Source: Rubrobacter calidifluminis (GTDB taxonomy: Bacteria > Actinomycetota > Rubrobacteria > Rubrobacterales > Rubrobacteraceae). From it: a stretch of 64,000 bases of DNA. This document shows, in pieces, positions 45,627 through 55,301 of this stretch. Position numbers and translations under genes: made by a program. The notes under the pieces were generated by a model. That model searched no databases and was not told the origin of the DNA. It saw only the letters and a list, made by a program, of their open reading frames with translations. Every line of letters begins with the position of its first letter. Position 1 is the first letter of the stretch. The stretch spans positions 1-64,000 of the forward strand of contig NZ_JAQKGV010000003.1 of NCBI RefSeq assembly GCF_028617075.1, given 5' to 3'.

Positions 45627-47084
45627 CTACCTCCTCTCCCTCACCACGTCTCGGGCCGGCCGCTGACCGGGGAGTATCCCCTGGATCTCAGCCTCGAGCT
45701 TCTCCAGGTCCTCGTCCACGGGCCCTTCGGGACCCTCGTACACCTCCTTGAGCACCACGATCACGTAGAGCACGCTCAGGAGCAGGAACAACCCCGCGAG
45801 CCCGACGATCGTGAAGTAGACGTTGCCGGCGTTTACCAGATGGGAGGCGCCCTCGGAGGTCTTCATCACCCCGTAGACGATCCAGGGCTGCCGGCCGACC
45901 TCGGTGACGATCCAGCCGACCGTGTTGGTGATGAACGGGAAGGGCATTATGAGCAAAAGGAGCCAGAGCATCCTGCGCGAGCGGAACAGCCACCCGCGCC
46001 AGAGCATCAGCGCCGCGAGCAGCATGACCGCGGCGAAGATGGTCCCCAGCCCCACCATGATGTGGTAGCTGTAGTAGGTGAGCGGCACGTTGGGCCAGAG
46101 GCTGCGCGGAAACGCCTCGAGCCCCTTCACCGTCGCCTCGAACGAGCGGTAGGAGAGGAAGCTCAGGATCTTGGGCAGCTCGATCGGGTTGTCTATCTGC
46201 ATGGTCTGCAGGTTGGGCTGCCCGATGAACGTGAGCGAGGCGCCCTTCTCGGTGTGGAAGAGGCCTTCGGCGGCGGCTAGCTTTATGGGCTGCTTCTCCG
46301 CCAGGGCTGCGGACTCCATGTCCCCGCTCGGGTAGATCATCCACAGCGAGGAGGCGAGCCCGAAGATCACCCCGACAGTCACGAAGAGCCTGCCGAACTG
46401 CACCTCGCGTCGTGTGAGCAGATAGAAGGCCCCGATTCCGGCCATCGCGAACGATCCGGTGACGACAGCCCCGCCCATCACATGGATGTACTGGTGGAAG
46501 ACCCAGGGGTTCAAGAGCAGCTTCCAGAAGTGCACGATCGCGAGGTTGCCGTCGGGGAGGGTGCGGTAGCTCACCGGGTTCTGCATCCAGGCGTTGACCG
46601 TGAGGATGAAGTAGCCCGAGGCCCAGCTCCCGAGGAAGACCATGAAGGCCGAGAACCACCTCACCCTCTTGCCGAACGCGTCCCCGCCGTAGAGGTAGAG
46701 CCCGAGGAAGGCCGACTCGACGAAGAAGGCGAAGACCCCCTCGAGCGCGACGGTCTGCCCTATGACCCCGCCCGAGACCGTCGAGAAGACCGCCCAGTTG
46801 GTCCCGAAGCCGAACTCGAGCGGGATGCCCGTCACCGCCCCGATGACGAACGCCGGGGCGAAGATCCTGACCCAGAAATCCGCCGCCTTCTTGTAGAACT
46901 CGTGCCCACGCCTGAGGTAGAGCGTCTCGAGCACCACGATGAGCAGGACGAGCCCCATCGTGAGCTGCGGGTAGAGGTAGTGGTAGATCAGGTTGAACCC
47001 GAACTGCCAGCGGTGCAGGAGCACCGTGTTGCCGGCGTCCTGCAGGGCGAGGACCGGTTGCAGACCCATCAGCACAGCGTTCAC
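45627..47084 (-). CDS. cydA: Cytochrome bd ubiquinol oxidase subunit I
   Basis: 485-residue heme-bearing subunit. LHRWQFGFN and NLIYHYLYPQLTMG carry family-typical His residues, EFGFGTNW and the Trp-Met-rich WMIYPSGDM region follow, and the Q-loop has the KQP motif (EKQPIKLAA). GRQPWIVYG is conserved near the C-terminus. The Q-loop is short, the common bacterial form. It starts at GTG with AGGAGGT upstream. Order cydD - cydC - membrane protein - cydA - cydB on one strand, with 173 bases before cydA, suggests one locus but possibly a separate promoter. Confidence 0.95.
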   Translation of the reverse strand: MNAVLMGLQPVLALQDAGNTVLLHRWQFGFNLIYHYLYPQLTMGLVLLIVVLETLYLRRGHEFYKKAADFWVRIFAPAFVIGAVTGIPLEFGFGTNWAVFSTVSGGVIGQTVALEGVFAFFVESAFLGLYLYGGDAFGKRVRWFSAFMVFLGSWASGYFILTVNAWMQNPVSYRTLPDGNLAIVHFWKLLLNPWVFHQYIHVMGGAVVTGSFAMAGIGAFYLLTRREVQFGRLFVTVGVIFGLASSLWMIYPSGDMESAALAEKQPIKLAAAEGLFHTEKGASLTFIGQPNLQTMQIDNPIELPKILSFLSYRSFEATVKGLEAFPRSLWPNVPLTYYSYHIMVGLGTIFAAVMLLAALMLWRGWLFRSRRMLWLLLLIMPFPFITNTVGWIVTEVGRQPWIVYGVMKTSEGASHLVNAGNVYFTIVGLAGLFLLLSVLYVIVVLKEVYEGPEGPVDEDLEKLEAEIQGILPGQRPARDVVRERR

Positions 47085-47257
47085 CTCAAGACCTCCTGTA
47101 GGGCTCAGGCGGGAGCTCCGGTTTCCTCTCAGGGCCTCTCTCTGTCATCCTCTTCTCTTCGGTCCTGGATTTTTCCATCCCGCAACCCGAGTATACGCGG
47201 CGCTGGATACGCCCGGGTGAGCACGCTTACTCCTCCTCCCGCCGCTCGTGAACTTCA

Positions 47258-48037
47258 TCACGATGGGGTGTTCTCCACCCCGGTGCGGGAGGAGCCCCGC
47301 CTCTCACCACCGAGCACGGAGAAGCCGACGAGCATGAGGCCGATGCAGATGTGGAAGACCTCGGGGAGGATGTTGTACCGGCCGTGCACCGCGTTGTACT
47401 GCATGAAGAAGGGCGAGATGAACACCCACGCCCCGGCGACGGCCTCGAAGAGGCGCAACCGCCCGAGGGAGGGCCAGAGCGCGAGGAACGAGACGGCGGC
47501 GAGGATGGTCCCCGTGATCGTGTCACTCACCCCGGCGGGCATCCCGGCGTACCCGACGACGTAGGGGGACATCGCGAACCACACCCCGAAGAGGACCGCA
47601 GCGAGCCGGGGCAGGCGGGCGAGCGCCGGGCGGGTGTCCGGTTCCATTTCCAGAGCACCTTCCGCCGAGAGACCGCTCAGCGCGAGCGCGAGCGCCGCGG
47701 AGAGCAGGCAAAAGAACGACCAGCCTCCGGCGACGAGCGGCTGCAGGATCGCGAAGACAACCCCGGCGGCCGAGTAGAGGGCGGAGATGGCGAAGAGGAG
47801 CCTTCCTGCGCCCCGGCGCCCGAGGAACGCGGAGAAGAGGACGCCCGCCGCGAAGACGACGACCCCGGCGGCCGAGTAGGGCAGCGTCGGAGGGTAATCC
47901 GTAACGGCGCTGGCGTACCGGGAGAAGACCGGATCCTGGATCCCGGAGAGCACCCCGGTGAGATGGAGCAGCACGTACAGGGAAGAGCCAACCCCCGCGA
48001 GTGAGACGAGCACCCCGGCAATCTGGCGCTCTCTCAT
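47258..48037 (-). CDS. Membrane protein with SPW-repeat-like C-terminal half
   Basis: 259 residues, no named family recognised with confidence. About seven hydrophobic helices. The C-terminal half reads GVWFAMSPYVVGY and later GAWVFISPFFMQY, two repeats of the SPW type found in actinobacterial membrane proteins. The N-terminal half is a four-helix block with SLYVLLHLTGV. It has only two cysteines, so the vitamin-K-epoxide-reductase resemblance of the first helix is not supported. Its ATG overlaps the cydC TGA (ATGA) and cydA follows, so it may be tied to cytochrome bd assembly or regulation; this is inference from position. Confidence 0.7.
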   Translation of the reverse strand: MRERQIAGVLVSLAGVGSSLYVLLHLTGVLSGIQDPVFSRYASAVTDYPPTLPYSAAGVVVFAAGVLFSAFLGRRGAGRLLFAISALYSAAGVVFAILQPLVAGGWSFFCLLSAALALALSGLSAEGALEMEPDTRPALARLPRLAAVLFGVWFAMSPYVVGYAGMPAGVSDTITGTILAAVSFLALWPSLGRLRLFEAVAGAWVFISPFFMQYNAVHGRYNILPEVFHICIGLMLVGFSVLGGERRGSSRTGVENTPS

Positions 48038-49782
48038 CGTATACCACCTCCCGTCGACAGCATCGTGCTCTGCAGCGCGTACATCCTGCCGTACAGCCCT
48101 CCGGAGCGGAGCAGTTCCGCGTGGGTCCCCCGCTCGACGATACGCCCGGAGTCGAGGACCAGGATCTCGTCCATCCGCTCCATCCCGACGAGCCGGTGGG
48201 TGATCATGAGCACGCTCCTGCCCTCCATCGCCTCGCGCAACGCCTCCAGGAACTCGGCCTCGGTCACGGTGTCGAGGTTCGCTGTGGGCTCGTCGAGTAC
48301 GAGCACGGGGGCGTCCCTTATCAGGGCGCGCGCCACGGCGAGCCGCTGTCGCTCCCCGCCGGAGAGCCGGAGTCCCTGCTCCCCGACCCAGCTGTCCAGC
48401 CCGTCCGGCAGTCGCCGGACGAGCCCGTCGAGCCTGGCCACGGCGAGCGCCTGCCAGATCTCCTCGTCGGTGGCCTCCGGGGCAGCCAGAAGCAGGTTGC
48501 GCCTGAAGGTACCGTTGAACAGGTGGGTGTCCTGCGAGATAAGGGAGATCCTCGACCTGAGGTCTTCCTGCGCCAGCTCGCGCACGTCCTGGCCGCCGAA
48601 GCGGACCTCCCCGGCCTCGGGGTCCCACAGGCGCAGGGCGAGATGGGCCACGGTGCTCTTCCCCGCCCCGCTCGGCCCGACGATCGCGACCCTCCCGCCG
48701 GGGGGGAGCTCGAAGGAGAGGTCGTGCAACACCTGGGGCTCGCCCTGCGCGTACCGGAAGCTCACGCCGCGAAACTCGAGCGAGGTGTCCTCCGGCATCG
48801 GGGATGGGGGGGCGGGGTCCACGACCCGCGGCTCCTCGTCCGCGACCTCGAAGATGCGCTCCGCCGCCTCGCGCGAGCGGCCGAGGAGCCAGAAGGCCTC
48901 CCCGAGCGGGTTTATCGCCTCGAAGGCACCGAGGATTACGAGCGCGAGGAACGCCAGGTAGACCCCGCGTACCGCGCCGGAGGTGACGAGCGGGATCGCA
49001 AGTACGAGCAAAACGAGCACGGCCAGGTTGGAGAGGAGCTCGCCCAGGGCGCCCTGCAGCCCGCCGACGAAGGCCATCCTGCGCTGGACGCGCGAGAGCG
49101 CCCCGTTCACGGCCGCCAGCCTGCGCCCCTGCTCATCCTCCGCGCCGAAGGCCAGGATATCCTGCACGCCCTGTACCCCATCGACGATGACGGCCTCCAA
49201 CTCGCCACGCAACCTCACCTCTTCCCGCCCCAGCCGTGAGGAGAGCGCGTTCGCCAGAACCGGAACCCCAACGCCCGCGGCGAGCAGGAAGGCGAGCGCG
49301 GCGAGCGCCAGGGTCGGGGAGAAAGTCCACAGCAGGGCGACCGTCCCCAGGGTCGTGGCCGCCGCGACCAGCATCGGCGAGAAGACGCGCAGGTAGACGT
49401 TCTGCAGTTCGTCGACGTCCTTCACGAGCCGGTCGAGCAAATCCCCGCTGCGGTGCCCCTGCAACCCGGCCGGGACGAGCGGCTCCAGGCGCGAGTAGAA
49501 CCAGGTGCGCAGCCCGGAGAGAAGGCGGAAGGTCACGTCGTGCGAGACGAGCCGCTCGGCGTAGCGGGCGAACCCGCGCGAGACGCCGAACAGCCGGACC
49601 AGGTAGATCGGTACGCTCAGCGCCGCGAGCTCCGGCTTAAGGGCCGCTGCTGCGATGAGGAAGGCGGCGAGCGCCAGGAGGCCGACGTTGCTCGCGATGG
49701 TGGCCACACCGAGCGCGACCGCGAGTGCGGCCCGCCGCCCGAAGGGGCGCAGAAAACCCGCCAGGCGCAGCATCATCCTCAC
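48034..49782 (-). CDS. cydC: ABC transporter CydC (cytochrome bd assembly)
   Basis: 582-residue half-transporter. A six-helix membrane domain covers about 1-320, followed by the ATPase domain: Walker A GPSGAGKST, signature LSGGERQRLAV, Walker B VLVLDEPTANLD, and His in MITHRLVGME. CydDC exports thiol compounds (glutathione or cysteine in E. coli) and heme-related ligands needed for bd oxidase maturation; the substrate here is unknown. GTG 49782 overlaps the cydD TGA (GTGA), so the two chains are made together. ATG 49776 is the alternative start. Confidence 0.9.
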   Translation of the reverse strand: MRMMLRLAGFLRPFGRRAALAVALGVATIASNVGLLALAAFLIAAAALKPELAALSVPIYLVRLFGVSRGFARYAERLVSHDVTFRLLSGLRTWFYSRLEPLVPAGLQGHRSGDLLDRLVKDVDELQNVYLRVFSPMLVAAATTLGTVALLWTFSPTLALAALAFLLAAGVGVPVLANALSSRLGREEVRLRGELEAVIVDGVQGVQDILAFGAEDEQGRRLAAVNGALSRVQRRMAFVGGLQGALGELLSNLAVLVLLVLAIPLVTSGAVRGVYLAFLALVILGAFEAINPLGEAFWLLGRSREAAERIFEVADEEPRVVDPAPPSPMPEDTSLEFRGVSFRYAQGEPQVLHDLSFELPPGGRVAIVGPSGAGKSTVAHLALRLWDPEAGEVRFGGQDVRELAQEDLRSRISLISQDTHLFNGTFRRNLLLAAPEATDEEIWQALAVARLDGLVRRLPDGLDSWVGEQGLRLSGGERQRLAVARALIRDAPVLVLDEPTANLDTVTEAEFLEALREAMEGRSVLMITHRLVGMERMDEILVLDSGRIVERGTHAELLRSGGLYGRMYALQSTMLSTGGGIR

Positions 49783-51509
49783 GGCCGGACCCCCTCCGGC
49801 GCGCAGACGAGCTCCGCGTAGAGCCCACCCCGGCGCACGAGCTCCTCGTGCGTGCCCTGTTCGACCAGACACCCGCCATCCAGCACGGCGATGTTGTCCG
49901 CCCGGTAGACGGTGTTGAGGCGGTGGGCGATGACGAGCGTGGTCCTCCCCGCCCTCAGGCGCTCGACGGCCTGCCTTATCGCCGTCTCGCTCTCCGGGTC
50001 GAGGCTCGAGGTCGGCTCGTCCAAAATCAGGACGGGAGCGTCCTTGAGGAAGGCGCGGGCTATCGCGATCCGCTGCGCCTCCCCGCCCGAGAGCCGCGCC
50101 CCCCGCTCGCCGAGCTGCGTGTCGTACCCATCGGGGAGCGCCCGGATGAAGCCGTCCGCTCCGGCGAGCTCGGCGGCCCGCTCGACCTCCTCGCGGCTCG
50201 CCCGCGGGCGGGCGAGCCGGATGTTCTCCAGCACGCTGCCGTAGAAGAGGTACGGTCGCTGCGGGACGAGCGAGACGTGCTCGCGCCAGCGCGCGGGCGG
50301 GATCTCCGAGATCGGGGCGCCGCAGGCGAGGATCTCGCCCTCCTCGGGATCGAGGAAACGCAAAAGCAGGCTGGCGAGCGTGCTCTTGCCCGCGCCGCTG
50401 CGCCCGACGAGCGCCGTCGTCGTCCCGGGCTCCAGGGTGAGGTTCACCTTATCGAGCGCCGGCCGCCGGGCGTCCGGGAACGAGAAGCTCACGTCCTTCA
50501 ACTCTATGCGGGGAGCGCCGGCCGGTGGCTCCCACCCCGCTTCGCCTCCGCTCCGCTCCGGGAGCGGGGTGTCCAGGATCTCGAAGATGCGCTCCGCCGC
50601 GGCCTTGCCCTCCATCCCGGCGTGGCGGCTCGTCCCGAGCTCGCGCAGCGGGCGGTAGAACTCCGGGGCGAGCAGGAGCACGAGGAAGGCCGGCTGGAAG
50701 GCTATGTCCCCCCGCAACAGGCGCACGCCGAGCTCGACCGCTATGACCGCGATGGCGATCGAGACCATGAACTCCAGCACCAGCCCGGAGGCGAACGCGT
50801 AACGCAGCACCTTCATCGTCCTGCGCCGGAAGACCTCCCCGACCCGCCCGACAACCCTCCCCTCCTCCCTGCTGCGCCCGAGCGCCTTCAGCGTGGGGAG
50901 CCCCTGCAGGACGTCGAGGAAGTAGGCGCTCATGCGGGAGAGCGCCTCCCACTGGCGCTGGATGTGCCTCTCGGAGTACTTCCCGACGGCGACCATCAGG
51001 ATCGGGATTATGGGGGCGGTCGCGAGCAGCAGGGCGGCGCTGATCCAGTCGACCGTGAAGAGATACCCGGCTATCGTGAGGGGGACGAGGGCGCTCAGCG
51101 CGGCCTGAGGCAGGTAGCTCCCGAAGTAGGCGTCCAGCCGCTCTATACCCTCCACGGCCGTCGAAGCCAGTTCGCCGCTGCTCTCGTCTCTGGTGTAGGC
51201 CGGACCGAGGCGCATAAGGTGCGAGAAGAGCCTCTCCCTGAGGGCGCCCTTCACCAGTATCGCCCCGTGCCTGCCCGCGACCTCCCGGCCCCACGTGAAA
51301 GCTGCCCGCCCCATCACCGCGCACAGCAGGAGGACGAGAAGCACGGACACCCTCCCCAGCGTCCCGCCGCCGAGGAAGACCCGCGAGACCACCTCGCTCA
51401 AAAACCGCATCTGCAGGATCGTAGCGCCGGTCCCCGTGAGCCCGAACAGGACGGCGAGCACGAGAAAGACGCGAGCCCGCCTCACCTCTCTGAAGAGCCT
51501 GGTATCCAT
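49779..51509 (-). CDS. cydD: ABC transporter CydD (cytochrome bd assembly)
   Basis: 576-residue half-transporter paired with CydC. Membrane domain to about 320; the ATPase has Walker A GRSGAGKST, signature LSGGEAQRIAIA, Walker B VLILDEPTSSLDP, and IAHRLNT. The order cydD, cydC, extra membrane gene, cydA, cydB is consistent with other actinobacteria except for the extra gene. It starts 69 bases after the GH15 stop on the same strand. Confidence 0.9.
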   Translation of the reverse strand: MDTRLFREVRRARVFLVLAVLFGLTGTGATILQMRFLSEVVSRVFLGGGTLGRVSVLLVLLLCAVMGRAAFTWGREVAGRHGAILVKGALRERLFSHLMRLGPAYTRDESSGELASTAVEGIERLDAYFGSYLPQAALSALVPLTIAGYLFTVDWISAALLLATAPIIPILMVAVGKYSERHIQRQWEALSRMSAYFLDVLQGLPTLKALGRSREEGRVVGRVGEVFRRRTMKVLRYAFASGLVLEFMVSIAIAVIAVELGVRLLRGDIAFQPAFLVLLLAPEFYRPLRELGTSRHAGMEGKAAAERIFEILDTPLPERSGGEAGWEPPAGAPRIELKDVSFSFPDARRPALDKVNLTLEPGTTTALVGRSGAGKSTLASLLLRFLDPEEGEILACGAPISEIPPARWREHVSLVPQRPYLFYGSVLENIRLARPRASREEVERAAELAGADGFIRALPDGYDTQLGERGARLSGGEAQRIAIARAFLKDAPVLILDEPTSSLDPESETAIRQAVERLRAGRTTLVIAHRLNTVYRADNIAVLDGGCLVEQGTHEELVRRGGLYAELVCAPEGVRP

Positions 51510-51578
51510 ACGTACTGAGACTTATACCCCTCCCGTCGCCCCTTCCGGGTGAAAGCTTTCCCGCAGGATGTGCTTTTT

Positions 51579-53363
51579 CTAACCAGCAGGGAGGGCTACC
51601 GCGGCCGAGATGTGGGCCAGGTGGGTCAGAACCTGCGGGAAGTTGCCCAGCAGCTCGCCGCTTTCGGTGTCGTACTCCTCGGAGAAGAGACCCAGGTCGT
51701 TGCCCGTGGCGAGGGCCCGGTCGAAGACCCGTTGCGCTTCGGCGAACCTCCTCTGGCGGGCCAGGCACTCGGCGAGCCAGAAAGAGCAGGCCAGAAACGC
51801 CCCCTCCTGCGGATTCCCCGGGAAGCGTCTTATGAGCCCGTCGTCGTCGAGCTCCTCCCGGATGGCGTCGGCGGTACGAACCATTCGCTCGTCGTCGTAG
51901 TCGACGAAGCCGGTCTCGGGCAGAAGGAGCAGCGCCCCGTCGAGGTCCTTGGAGCCGAACGACCGGACGAAGACGCCACGATCCGCGTCGTAGCCCTCTC
52001 TCTCTATGGCCTCCCGGATCTCTTCGCGCACCTTCCGCCAGCGGGTGGTCGGCGCCCGCCGCATGCACTCCTCGGAGAGCTTTATTCCCCTGTCGAGCGC
52101 GCACCAGCAACCGGCCTTGGAGTAGACGAAGTGCTCGGGATCCCCGCGCTTCTCCCAGATCCCGGCGTCGGGCTCGCCCCAGAGCTCGGCGGCGGTGTCC
52201 ACCAGGTCCACTATGAAGCGCCAGTAGTCGTCGTCGGGGGAGTTGCTCCTCTTGTACCAGCGCCAGGAGAGCTCCAGCAGCTGCCCGAAGACGCCGAGCT
52301 GCATCTGTCCGGCGGCGAGGTTGCCCACCCGCACGGGTCTGGCTCCCCGGTATCCCTCCAGGTGCCCGAGCTCGCGCTCGACGAGCGTCCTCTCGCCCCC
52401 GACGCCGTACATTATCTGCAGCTTGCGGGCGTTGCCGGCGGCGCTGCGTTCGATGAAGCGCCGGAAGGCGTCCGCCTCTTCTTCGAACCCGACCTCGGCC
52501 AGGGAGCGCACCGAGAAGAAGGAGTCCCGGATCCAGCTGTACCGGTAGTCCCAGTTGGCCTCACCCCCGGGGATCTCGGGCAGCGAGGTGGTAGCGGCGG
52601 CGGCCACGGCGCCGGTCATCTCGTTCATCAAAGCCTTTATGGTGATCGCCGAGCGCAACACCCCGGGCCGGTAGCGGCCCTTGAAACGCATGCCTGAGGC
52701 CCACCCACGCCACCACTCCACCGTCTCCTCCAGACGCCGGTCGAGCTCCTCTGCATCCGGCGGCTCAGGGAGATCACGGTCGAGCCGGGCCGGGGGGACG
52801 GAGAGGATCGAGAGATGCACCCGCTCCCCGGCGTGAACGTCGACCTTCGCCGAGATCTCGTCCGTATCGGAGATCCCTACGTCGGCGTCGGAGTGGATGA
52901 GCAGACCATCGTTGCCGCCTATCGCGGAGAAGAGCCGGGCTCCTTCCTGCCGGATCCAAGGGTCTATCTCCCCGTAGTCGAAGCGGGGGGCGACCCGGAT
53001 CTCGAGCTGCACGTGCCCGCGCACCCCCTCGATAATCCGTACGATCTGGCGGTGTCCCTCCCCGCTCGCGGGCATGGCGAAGAAGTCGTAGAGGCGCACC
53101 TCCCCGCCGCCGGTGGTGAAGGTGGTCTCGAGGACGAGCGTCTCGTCCAGATAGCGCCGGGAGACGTCCCAATCGCCCCCCGTGGGGCTTACGGAGCAGA
53201 ACCCTCCCCTCTTCCAGTCGAGGATCCTCCCGAAGCAGCTCCCGGCGTCCACGCGCTGGATGCAGCACCAGTCTATCGAACCCGAGCGCGAGACGAGCGC
53301 CGCGGAGTTGCTGTCGGCGATGAGGGCGTAGTCGCCTATCGGCGGGTATCCTCCATCAGGCAT
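51579..53363 (-). CDS. GH15-family glycosidase (glucoamylase/trehalase-like)
   Basis: 594-residue cytoplasmic inverting hydrolase of the (alpha/alpha)6 family. The N-terminal beta domain has IGDYALIADSNSAALVS and SIDWCC. NWDYRYSWIRD holds substrate-binding residues. The catalytic acid is likely the Glu in DAGIWEKRGDPEHFVYSK and the base the second Glu in LFSEEYDTESGELLGN. Actinobacterial members of this exact architecture include GH15 trehalases, and trehalose is a plausible substrate, but glucoamylase-like activity is not excluded. The ATG follows GGGAGGT and overlaps the upstream gene by 8 bases; it ends a four-gene operon. Confidence 0.9.
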   Translation of the reverse strand: MPDGGYPPIGDYALIADSNSAALVSRSGSIDWCCIQRVDAGSCFGRILDWKRGGFCSVSPTGGDWDVSRRYLDETLVLETTFTTGGGEVRLYDFFAMPASGEGHRQIVRIIEGVRGHVQLEIRVAPRFDYGEIDPWIRQEGARLFSAIGGNDGLLIHSDADVGISDTDEISAKVDVHAGERVHLSILSVPPARLDRDLPEPPDAEELDRRLEETVEWWRGWASGMRFKGRYRPGVLRSAITIKALMNEMTGAVAAAATTSLPEIPGGEANWDYRYSWIRDSFFSVRSLAEVGFEEEADAFRRFIERSAAGNARKLQIMYGVGGERTLVERELGHLEGYRGARPVRVGNLAAGQMQLGVFGQLLELSWRWYKRSNSPDDDYWRFIVDLVDTAAELWGEPDAGIWEKRGDPEHFVYSKAGCWCALDRGIKLSEECMRRAPTTRWRKVREEIREAIEREGYDADRGVFVRSFGSKDLDGALLLLPETGFVDYDDERMVRTADAIREELDDDGLIRRFPGNPQEGAFLACSFWLAECLARQRRFAEAQRVFDRALATGNDLGLFSEEYDTESGELLGNFPQVLTHLAHISAAVALPAG

Positions 53364-53721
53364 CGCGCACCTCCCGAAGCCCCTCCGCCGCGAAGAGCGC
53401 GGCCACGACCGCGTCGGTCGCGGCGATCCTGCGGTGTCCGCTGTCGAAGGTCGCCAGCGCGACCATGCTCAGCGCGTGCAGCGCGTCGGTGGCCGCGCCG
53501 GCAGCGAGCAGCGGTCGGCCTCCGCCCCTCCCGACGACCGCGGCCTGCACCAGGTGGCGTGCGCCCAGGATGCGGGCCCCGAACCTGGCGGGGCGGTCCG
53601 CCTTCCCTCCGGAGACCCTCCGGACCAGCGCCCCGGGGAACACGAGCAGCGCGGCCCCGTAGGCGATCCTCCCCACCTCTGCGGTCCGCGAGGCTCCGCT
53701 CAACCTGCAACGGTATCTCAA
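53356..53721 (-). CDS. Small membrane-associated protein of unknown function
   Basis: 121 residues, no known family recognised. Hydrophobic stretches at about 18-35, 65-90 and 98-115, separated by basic loops; Gly/Ala rich. It starts at TTG overlapping the previous stop (TTGA) and overlaps the GH15 gene by 8 bases, so it is translated as part of that operon. Confidence 0.6.
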   Translation of the reverse strand: MRYRCRLSGASRTAEVGRIAYGAALLVFPGALVRRVSGGKADRPARFGARILGARHLVQAAVVGRGGGRPLLAAGAATDALHALSMVALATFDSGHRRIAATDAVVAALFAAEGLREVRDA

Positions 53722-54218
53722 CCCTCTTCCTCCTCTCCGGGACGATCCCCTCGCTCCCTTGCCGATGCTCCGTCCTCACCGCGGTCCCGCAACGTCTCCG
53801 CCACGCTCATCTCCAGCGCGAACGCGAGCAGGTACCCCACGGTCGCCAGAAACGTCCCCACGGGCCACGCAAGCGACCGGTGCTCCAGGAAGCGCCCCGC
53901 GGCGAGCGCCGCCGTGAGCCCGAGCCCCACCGAGAAGACGCTTATCGAGCTGCCGAGAGCCTTCACCTGGCTCGGCTCGTCCTCGAGCCCGTGCCGAAAC
54001 AGCCCGGAGACGGCGGCCTCCACGAGGGCGAACCCCATCACGGCCCCGCCCCCGAACCCGAAGACGTCCGCCGCTCCCGGAGATCCCCAGGCCGCGCTCA
54101 GGATTCCGAAAGACCCCGTTATCGTCACCGAGTAACCGTAAGCGGAGGCGTTGTTGCGGGCGGAGGCACGCAGACCACGCCGGTAGCGCCTCCCGAACTC
54201 CCCGCCGTCCAGGCTCAC
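53718..54218 (-). CDS. Membrane protein of unknown function
   Basis: 166 residues, no known family recognised. Four hydrophobic segments at about 33-50, 55-75, 92-112 and 120-140 follow a basic N-terminus (GRRYRRGLRASARNN). The C-terminal 25 residues are highly charged (RDRGEDGASARER and Glu-rich). GTG 54218 overlaps the SDR stop (GTGA), so translation is coupled. It lies between an SDR and a GH15 enzyme; no role is evident. Confidence 0.62.
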   Translation of the reverse strand: MSLDGGEFGRRYRRGLRASARNNASAYGYSVTITGSFGILSAAWGSPGAADVFGFGGGAVMGFALVEAAVSGLFRHGLEDEPSQVKALGSSISVFSVGLGLTAALAAGRFLEHRSLAWPVGTFLATVGYLLAFALEMSVAETLRDRGEDGASARERGDRPGEEEEG

Positions 54219-55210
54219 CGCGACCGCAGCAACGCGTAGAGTCCTGCGAGGCCCGCAACCCCCGCGGCGAGGAGCGCGCCACGATGGGTCGTTGCCCACA
54301 GCTGCGGGCTCCTCCCGTGCGCCATCCCGTCGAAGCGGCCGTGGGCGCCGGCGTCGCCCGGAACCGGCTCGAAGAGGTTGGAGGGCCGGTCCGGGTCGGC
54401 GGGCTCGTCGGTCTGCTGCGAGTCGTACCCGGTCCTGGCCAGGTACCAGTCGCCGAAGCCGGGGAGGAACTTGTTGCCCTCGATGGTGAGCACGGCCGAG
54501 ATCCCGACGTACAACTCGCGCCTTCTGTGATGGGCGGCCCAGTAGACGCCCCGGGCCGCCACTTCGGGCTGGTAGATCGGGGGTACGGGCTGGGGTTTGT
54601 TGGGCATCTTCGACTCACAGTGGTCGAACTGCGGGGTGTTGAGCCCCGGCAGTTGCACCATCGTCACGTGCACGTTGCTGCCGTCGTGTTTGAGCTCGAC
54701 CCTGAGCGAGTCGGTGAACCCCTTCATCGCGTGCTTGGCCCCGCAGTAAGGGGCCTGCAGGGGTATGGAGCGGTAAGCCATCGCAGAGCCCACCTGCACG
54801 ATGGTCCCCCTATCGCGCGGGAGCATCCTCTCAAGCGCCACCTTCGTCCCGTAGACCGCCCCCAGGTAGGTAACCTCCGTCGCCCGTCTGAACTCCCGCG
54901 GGGTGATCTCCTTGAACGGCGCGAAGACGGTGGTCATCGCGTCGTTGACCCACACGTCTATCGGGCCGAGCTCCCGCTCGACCCTCGAGGCCGCCTCCTC
55001 CACCTGCTCGTAATCGGCGACGTCGGTCGGGATGGCGAGTGCCTCACCCCCGGCCGCCTCAACGTCCCGCACGGCTCCCTCGAGGCCGTCCGTGCCGCGG
55101 GCGAGAAGCCCGACCTTCGCCCCGTGCCGGGCGAACTCGCGGGCCACCGCCCGGCCGATCCCGGCGGAAGCCCCGGTGACGACGACAACCTCCGAACCAT
55201 CGCGCTCCAT
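54215..55210 (-). CDS. Short-chain dehydrogenase/reductase with membrane tail
   Basis: 331 residues. The classical SDR core is TGASAGIGRAVA (cofactor), the Asn region WVNDAMTT, Ser in VQVGSAMAY, and the YCGAK active site with Tyr and Lys. After the core (about 250 residues) the chain continues through a charged stretch to a C-terminal hydrophobic helix (LLAAGVAGLAGLYALL), which could anchor it. The substrate is unknown. ATG 55210 has GAGGAG six bases upstream. It leads an operon SDR - membrane - membrane - GH15 joined by 4- to 8-base overlaps. Confidence 0.88.
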   Translation of the reverse strand: MERDGSEVVVVTGASAGIGRAVAREFARHGAKVGLLARGTDGLEGAVRDVEAAGGEALAIPTDVADYEQVEEAASRVERELGPIDVWVNDAMTTVFAPFKEITPREFRRATEVTYLGAVYGTKVALERMLPRDRGTIVQVGSAMAYRSIPLQAPYCGAKHAMKGFTDSLRVELKHDGSNVHVTMVQLPGLNTPQFDHCESKMPNKPQPVPPIYQPEVAARGVYWAAHHRRRELYVGISAVLTIEGNKFLPGFGDWYLARTGYDSQQTDEPADPDRPSNLFEPVPGDAGAHGRFDGMAHGRSPQLWATTHRGALLAAGVAGLAGLYALLRSR

Positions 55211-55301
55211 CCTCATCTCCTCTTGCAGACGACACCCCAGCACACCCGGGCTCAGGAGATCCCGTAAGACCGGGTGCTCCCTGCGAGTCTTCCCGTCGCG
55301 C

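Noticed and set aside
47258-48037. Vitamin K epoxide reductase call for the cyd-linked membrane protein
   Set aside because: The CxxC and other cysteines needed for that activity are absent.
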